DNA of 64,000 nt, from contig JAFAGA010000032.1 in assembly GCA_023423045.1 (NCBI GenBank), positions 124,001 to 188,000 on the forward strand. Direction: 5' to 3'. The DNA comes from Bacillota bacterium. GTDB lineage: Bacteria > Bacillota > Clostridia > Lachnospirales > Lachnospiraceae. Position numbers and translations under genes: made by a program. This document shows positions 61,304 through 64,000 of the stretch, one piece after another (the stretch's first letter is position 1; every line of letters begins with the position of its first letter). The notes under the pieces were generated by a model. The model was not told the DNA's origin, ran no database searches, and saw only the letters and a program-made list of their open reading frames with translations.

Positions 61304-61852
61304 ATGAAAAAATTAATGATATTAATGGCAGCAGTGCTTCTGCTGACCGGCTGCGGTAATCCCGGAGCAAAGGGGAATGATAACAAGGGTGCGACAGATG
61401 CTCCGATAAATCAGGGAGCTGAAGATGTGAAAACTCCTACAGAAGGATTTTCCTTTGAAAACAGCGGTGTTACAATACCGATGAATGTTGATGCGGCACC
61501 AATTGTTGATGAGCTTGGTGAACCGGTGGAATATTTTGAGGCAGCCAGCTGTGCTTTTCAGGGTCTGGATAAAATCTATTATTATAATGGCTTCGAAGTG
61601 GGAACCTACCCTAATGGGGATAAGGATTATGTATCCTATGTAAATCTGCTGGATGATTCCGTGGCGACGGATAAGGGGGTCTATCTGGGCTCTACGCTGG
61701 ATGAAGTGACTGCTGCTTACGGAAAAGATTATACCGCAGAGGGAAGCTCTTATGTATACCGCCTTGGTGATACGAAGCTGACCTTTATTATTGAAGATGA
61801 TGCGGTGACTTCGATTGCTTATTATGCCATTGTGGAAGGGCTGAATAATTAA
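61304..61852 (+). CDS. Small lipoprotein
   Basis: A 182-residue lipoprotein with signal MKKLMILMAAVLLLTGCGN (Cys18). After a Gly/Asp/Asn linker comes a domain with FENSGVTIPMNVDAAPIVDE, GVYLGSTLDEVTAAYGKDY and VYRLGDTKLTFIIEDD. This resembles small-domain lipoproteins that bind envelope components, but I recognise no named family. It ends the envelope cluster, 125 bp after the DltD-like gene. The ATG at 61304 has AAGGG upstream. Confidence 0.75.
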   Translation: MKKLMILMAAVLLLTGCGNPGAKGNDNKGATDAPINQGAEDVKTPTEGFSFENSGVTIPMNVDAAPIVDELGEPVEYFEAASCAFQGLDKIYYYNGFEVGTYPNGDKDYVSYVNLLDDSVATDKGVYLGSTLDEVTAAYGKDYTAEGSSYVYRLGDTKLTFIIEDDAVTSIAYYAIVEGLNN

Positions 61853-61904
61853 TTTTTGGCTTGCAGAAGAAGCTGGAGTTATAATACTTATATTGAGGAA
61901 TGAA

Positions 61905-61943
61905 GAATGGGAAATCGTAGGTTGAGCTTACGGTTTCCCATTC
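61905..61943 (+). terminator. Hairpin at the end of the envelope cluster
   Basis: GAATGGGAAATCGTAGG pairs with CTTACGGTTTCCCATTC with two G-T pairs. No T run follows, so it may protect the mRNA end or terminate weakly. Confidence 0.45.
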
Positions 61944-62070
61944 ATGTTATAAGGGAGAGATCATTGTTTTCCTACATATTGACATATTCTTCTTATTATG
62001 ATATGGATATAATGTATTTATAACTGTCGAATCTGCGGGAGAATGTAATTGATAAGGAGAGAAACGTGGC

Positions 62071-63105
62071 ATGAATAAATATATATTAGGTACATTAAGT
62101 GTGTTATGTATTCTTGCCTTCACCGGTAAGCATAGCGATGGGGCTTGCAGCACTGTAAATTTTACAAAACTTAAGGTAATAGATGGAGGTATTTGCTTGC
62201 AATGGAGTAAAGGATCCGATGCGGATGGTTACCAAATATACAGATCTTCCTCTTACAGCGGAAAGTATACTCTAATAGGTGATTCGAAGCAATTAAGCTA
62301 TCATGACGAGGATATTACTGCCGGGACTTCCTATTTCTATAAAGTCAGATCCTATAAGATAAGGGGAGATGATACAGAGTGCGGAAGCTTTTCTGAAATC
62401 AAGAGCAAGTACATAAAAAGAGCAGGGATTCCATCTTCAACGGATGCCGGCAAGCTGATTCAATTAAAGGCAGAAGCAGGTCAATTATTGATAGTATCGG
62501 TGAATAAAAAAAGCAGTTCATCAGCAAATGTGAGTTTTTATATAAAAGGTGCGGACAGTCAATGGATACTGGACTTCTCGACGGTGGGTTATATCGGGAA
62601 AAACGGAATTGGTAAAGTTAAGGAGGGAGATAAAAAATCTCCAACCGGCTTATTCAAATTGTCGACAGCCTTTGGTACTGCCAAAAAACCGGAGGAGGTC
62701 ACAATTCCGTATGTAGAAGTAAATAGCAGCCATTGGGTGGTAAGTGATTCAAACAGCAAGTATTATAACCAATTTGTTAGTGCTTCTTCAAGGGACGATG
62801 GCTACCCCCAGACAAAAGAGGTGAAGTCTGACTGGAATCCGTCCTATGGGGAACAGCTGTACCAATATAAAAGCAGCTATAAATACGCATTAATAGTAGA
62901 TTACAATGCGGAGAGAATACCGGACAAAGGTTCCGCTATCTTTGTTCATTGTACATCCGGTAAGAAATATACTGCCGGTTGTGTTGCGATACCGGAAAGC
63001 TTTATGAAGCATTTGCTGGAGAGAATGACAGCGGATTCCCTGGATTCCAATGTAATGGATGCTGCAATCATTATTGATTTATCTGCAAATATAATGAATT
63101 ATTAA
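62071..63105 (+). CDS. Exported fibronectin-III and L,D-transpeptidase-like protein
   Basis: A 344-residue protein with a signal peptide (YILGTLSVLCILAFTG). Residues about 28-115 form a fibronectin type III-like domain (GICLQWSKGSDADGYQIYRS, TSYFYKVRSYK). The C-terminal domain is YkuD/ErfK-like, with H293 in AIFVHCTSGKKY and the catalytic C304 in AGCVAIP. L,D-transpeptidases form 3-3 crosslinks in peptidoglycan or attach proteins. It lies next to the envelope cluster but apart from it. Fairly AT-rich. Confidence 0.82.
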   Translation: MNKYILGTLSVLCILAFTGKHSDGACSTVNFTKLKVIDGGICLQWSKGSDADGYQIYRSSSYSGKYTLIGDSKQLSYHDEDITAGTSYFYKVRSYKIRGDDTECGSFSEIKSKYIKRAGIPSSTDAGKLIQLKAEAGQLLIVSVNKKSSSSANVSFYIKGADSQWILDFSTVGYIGKNGIGKVKEGDKKSPTGLFKLSTAFGTAKKPEEVTIPYVEVNSSHWVVSDSNSKYYNQFVSASSRDDGYPQTKEVKSDWNPSYGEQLYQYKSSYKYALIVDYNAERIPDKGSAIFVHCTSGKKYTAGCVAIPESFMKHLLERMTADSLDSNVMDAAIIIDLSANIMNY

Positions 63106-63188
63106 ATAGAATCAGCAGTATGGACAGAGCTTCTTCGATCCAAATGTAAGAGAAAGATTAGCAGACTTATTCCAGGGAGATACAGAAT

Positions 63189-63722
63189 ATGAATTTAACA
63201 ATTGATTTAAATAATTATGATGAAAACAGCCTGGCATTTCGTCGCACTGCGGCGAGGGGGATTGTCAGAAAAGGAAATTTGTATTTGTTGATCTTCAGCA
63301 AATATGGTGATTATAAATTTCCCGGCGGCGGTATGGAAGACGGTGAGACATTGGAAGATACAGTAGTCAGAGAGCTGCGGGAGGAGACCGGATTTTCTGT
63401 AATAAGAAAAAGTATAAAAGAATATGGAATGGTCTTAGAACGGAGAAAAGGGGAATACGATGATCTGCTGGAAATGGATTCTCATTATTTTCTGTGCGAT
63501 GTGGAGCCGGAAGCAGGCAGTCAAAATCTTGATGATTATGAGAGGGAATATAATTATCAGATTGTGTGGATGACCCTGCAGGAAGCCGTTGAAAAGAACA
63601 GACAGGTATCCGATTATGAAGCCTGCCCATGGATTATCCGAGATACGAAAGTCATGGAAGCCCTTCTGGAAGAACAATACTCCTCAGAAGAACAATACTT
63701 CTCAGAAGAACAACCTCTCTAA
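63189..63722 (+). CDS. Nudix hydrolase
   Basis: A 177-residue protein. The Nudix box is complete, GGGMEDGETLEDTVVRELRE followed by ETGF, so it hydrolyses a nucleoside-diphosphate-linked substrate with Mg2+; the substrate is unknown. The C-terminal tail has a tandem repeat of 18 bp (EEQYSS, EEQYFS, EEQPL) that may have grown by slippage. Ribosome site AGGGAGA. The following 278 bp contain only a hairpin. Confidence 0.88.
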   Translation: MNLTIDLNNYDENSLAFRRTAARGIVRKGNLYLLIFSKYGDYKFPGGGMEDGETLEDTVVRELREETGFSVIRKSIKEYGMVLERRKGEYDDLLEMDSHYFLCDVEPEAGSQNLDDYEREYNYQIVWMTLQEAVEKNRQVSDYEACPWIIRDTKVMEALLEEQYSSEEQYFSEEQPL

Positions 63723-63843
63723 GAGGGACAATCTATCGAAGCTTAAAAGGCAATAATTTTTAACGCTTACACGCATGCAAGCAATATCAGTCTGTTGGTA
63801 GATTAGATTATATAACCATGAACTTAGCGAGCAAATAAATAAG

Positions 63844-63888
63844 GGGATATGTTATAACTTGAGACAGCGCCAGGTTATATCATATCCC
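63844..63888. other. Long imperfect hairpin near the window end
   Basis: GGGATATGTTATAACTT pairs with AGGTTATATCATATCCC (one mismatch, one G-T pair). No T run follows on the plus strand. I see no gene between 63723 and 64000. Confidence 0.5.
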
Positions 63889-64000
63889 TCAGCTTATATC
63901 GCATCCCTTTTGAGAAATAAATATTTATGACGATTTAATTCGATCTTATGTAAAATGCTTTGTATAATTTATTTGTTTACAGTAAAATAATTTTATATAA

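Noticed and set aside
63844..63888. Terminator of the Nudix gene
   Set aside because: The hairpin is over 100 nt from the stop and has no T run, so it is listed only as a hairpin.
1..64000. Insertion sequence, prophage or integrative element
   Set aside because: No transposase, integrase, phage structural or conjugation gene was found, and no tRNA-flanking direct repeats were seen.

Overview
The window looks like chromosome from a spore-forming, low-to-mid GC clostridium, most like Lachnospiraceae (Clostridium cluster XIVa). The grounds are GGAGG-type ribosome sites, a sigma-K gene, IreB/RuvX/DUF1292 synteny, a YesM/YesN-controlled GH130 sugar locus, DUF1836, DUF5050 and YerC-type proteins, and a Dlt-like MBOAT cluster. 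I saw no rRNA, tRNA, CRISPR array, transposase, prophage or plasmid module.

Layout. 1-1796: end of an LCP-family wall ligase and an M23 endopeptidase. 2097-6347: a cysteine desulfurase with ThiI, an HPr-like protein lacking the phosphorylated histidine, and MtaB. 6472-12571: a conserved housekeeping block in the order IreB, RuvX, DUF1292, Fur, RNase J, MltG-like fragment, TrmR, TrhP. This is the Bacillus yrzL-yrrK-yrzB-yrrLMNO order with fur and RNase J inserted. 12625-18738: an acetyltransferase, a PrcB-repeat exported protein, sigK (no pro-sequence, with 54-bp tandem repeats over its 3' end), a strong promoter with a hairpin RNA, then a second cysteine desulfurase with a TtcA-type thiolase. 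18943-30217: pirin, ABC-F, a lone PilT ATPase, GtrA, an RlmI-like methyltransferase, FolC, DUF5050, PheA and HtrA.

30393-43339 is a carbohydrate locus that fits beta-mannooligosaccharide use. It holds a chemoreceptor, SGNH esterase, FAD oxidoreductase, ABC importer, YesM/YesN two-component pair and GH130 phosphorylase. Two promoters (30451 and 35278) carry the same pair of 14-bp direct repeats in identical geometry. I read these as sites for the AraC-type regulator at 40585, which would tie the chemoreceptor to the sugar operon.

43555-52030: YerC, DUF1836, PcrA, a small membrane protein, an orphan NMT1-type binding lipoprotein, a 62-residue spore-coat-like gene with a sigma-K-like promoter, and a large KaiC-like/PEP-synthase-like fusion. 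52115-61852 is the most interesting stretch. A consensus promoter is followed by eight same-strand genes: two paralogous exported transglutaminase-like proteins, an Asp/Glu racemase that appears to start at ATT, an amino-acid adenylating enzyme, a carrier protein, an MBOAT transferase, a DltD-like protein with GDC in place of GDS, and a lipoprotein. It resembles a dlt operon whose activated amino acid may not be D-alanine. An L,D-transpeptidase and a Nudix hydrolase close the window.

An intergenic element with a TATAAT box at its upstream edge and a conserved GC-rich leader occurs in front of the cysteine desulfurase and pcrA, with a shorter copy in front of the DUF5050 gene, each in the orientation of its gene. 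Function calls come from reading motifs and from memory of protein families; no database search was run.
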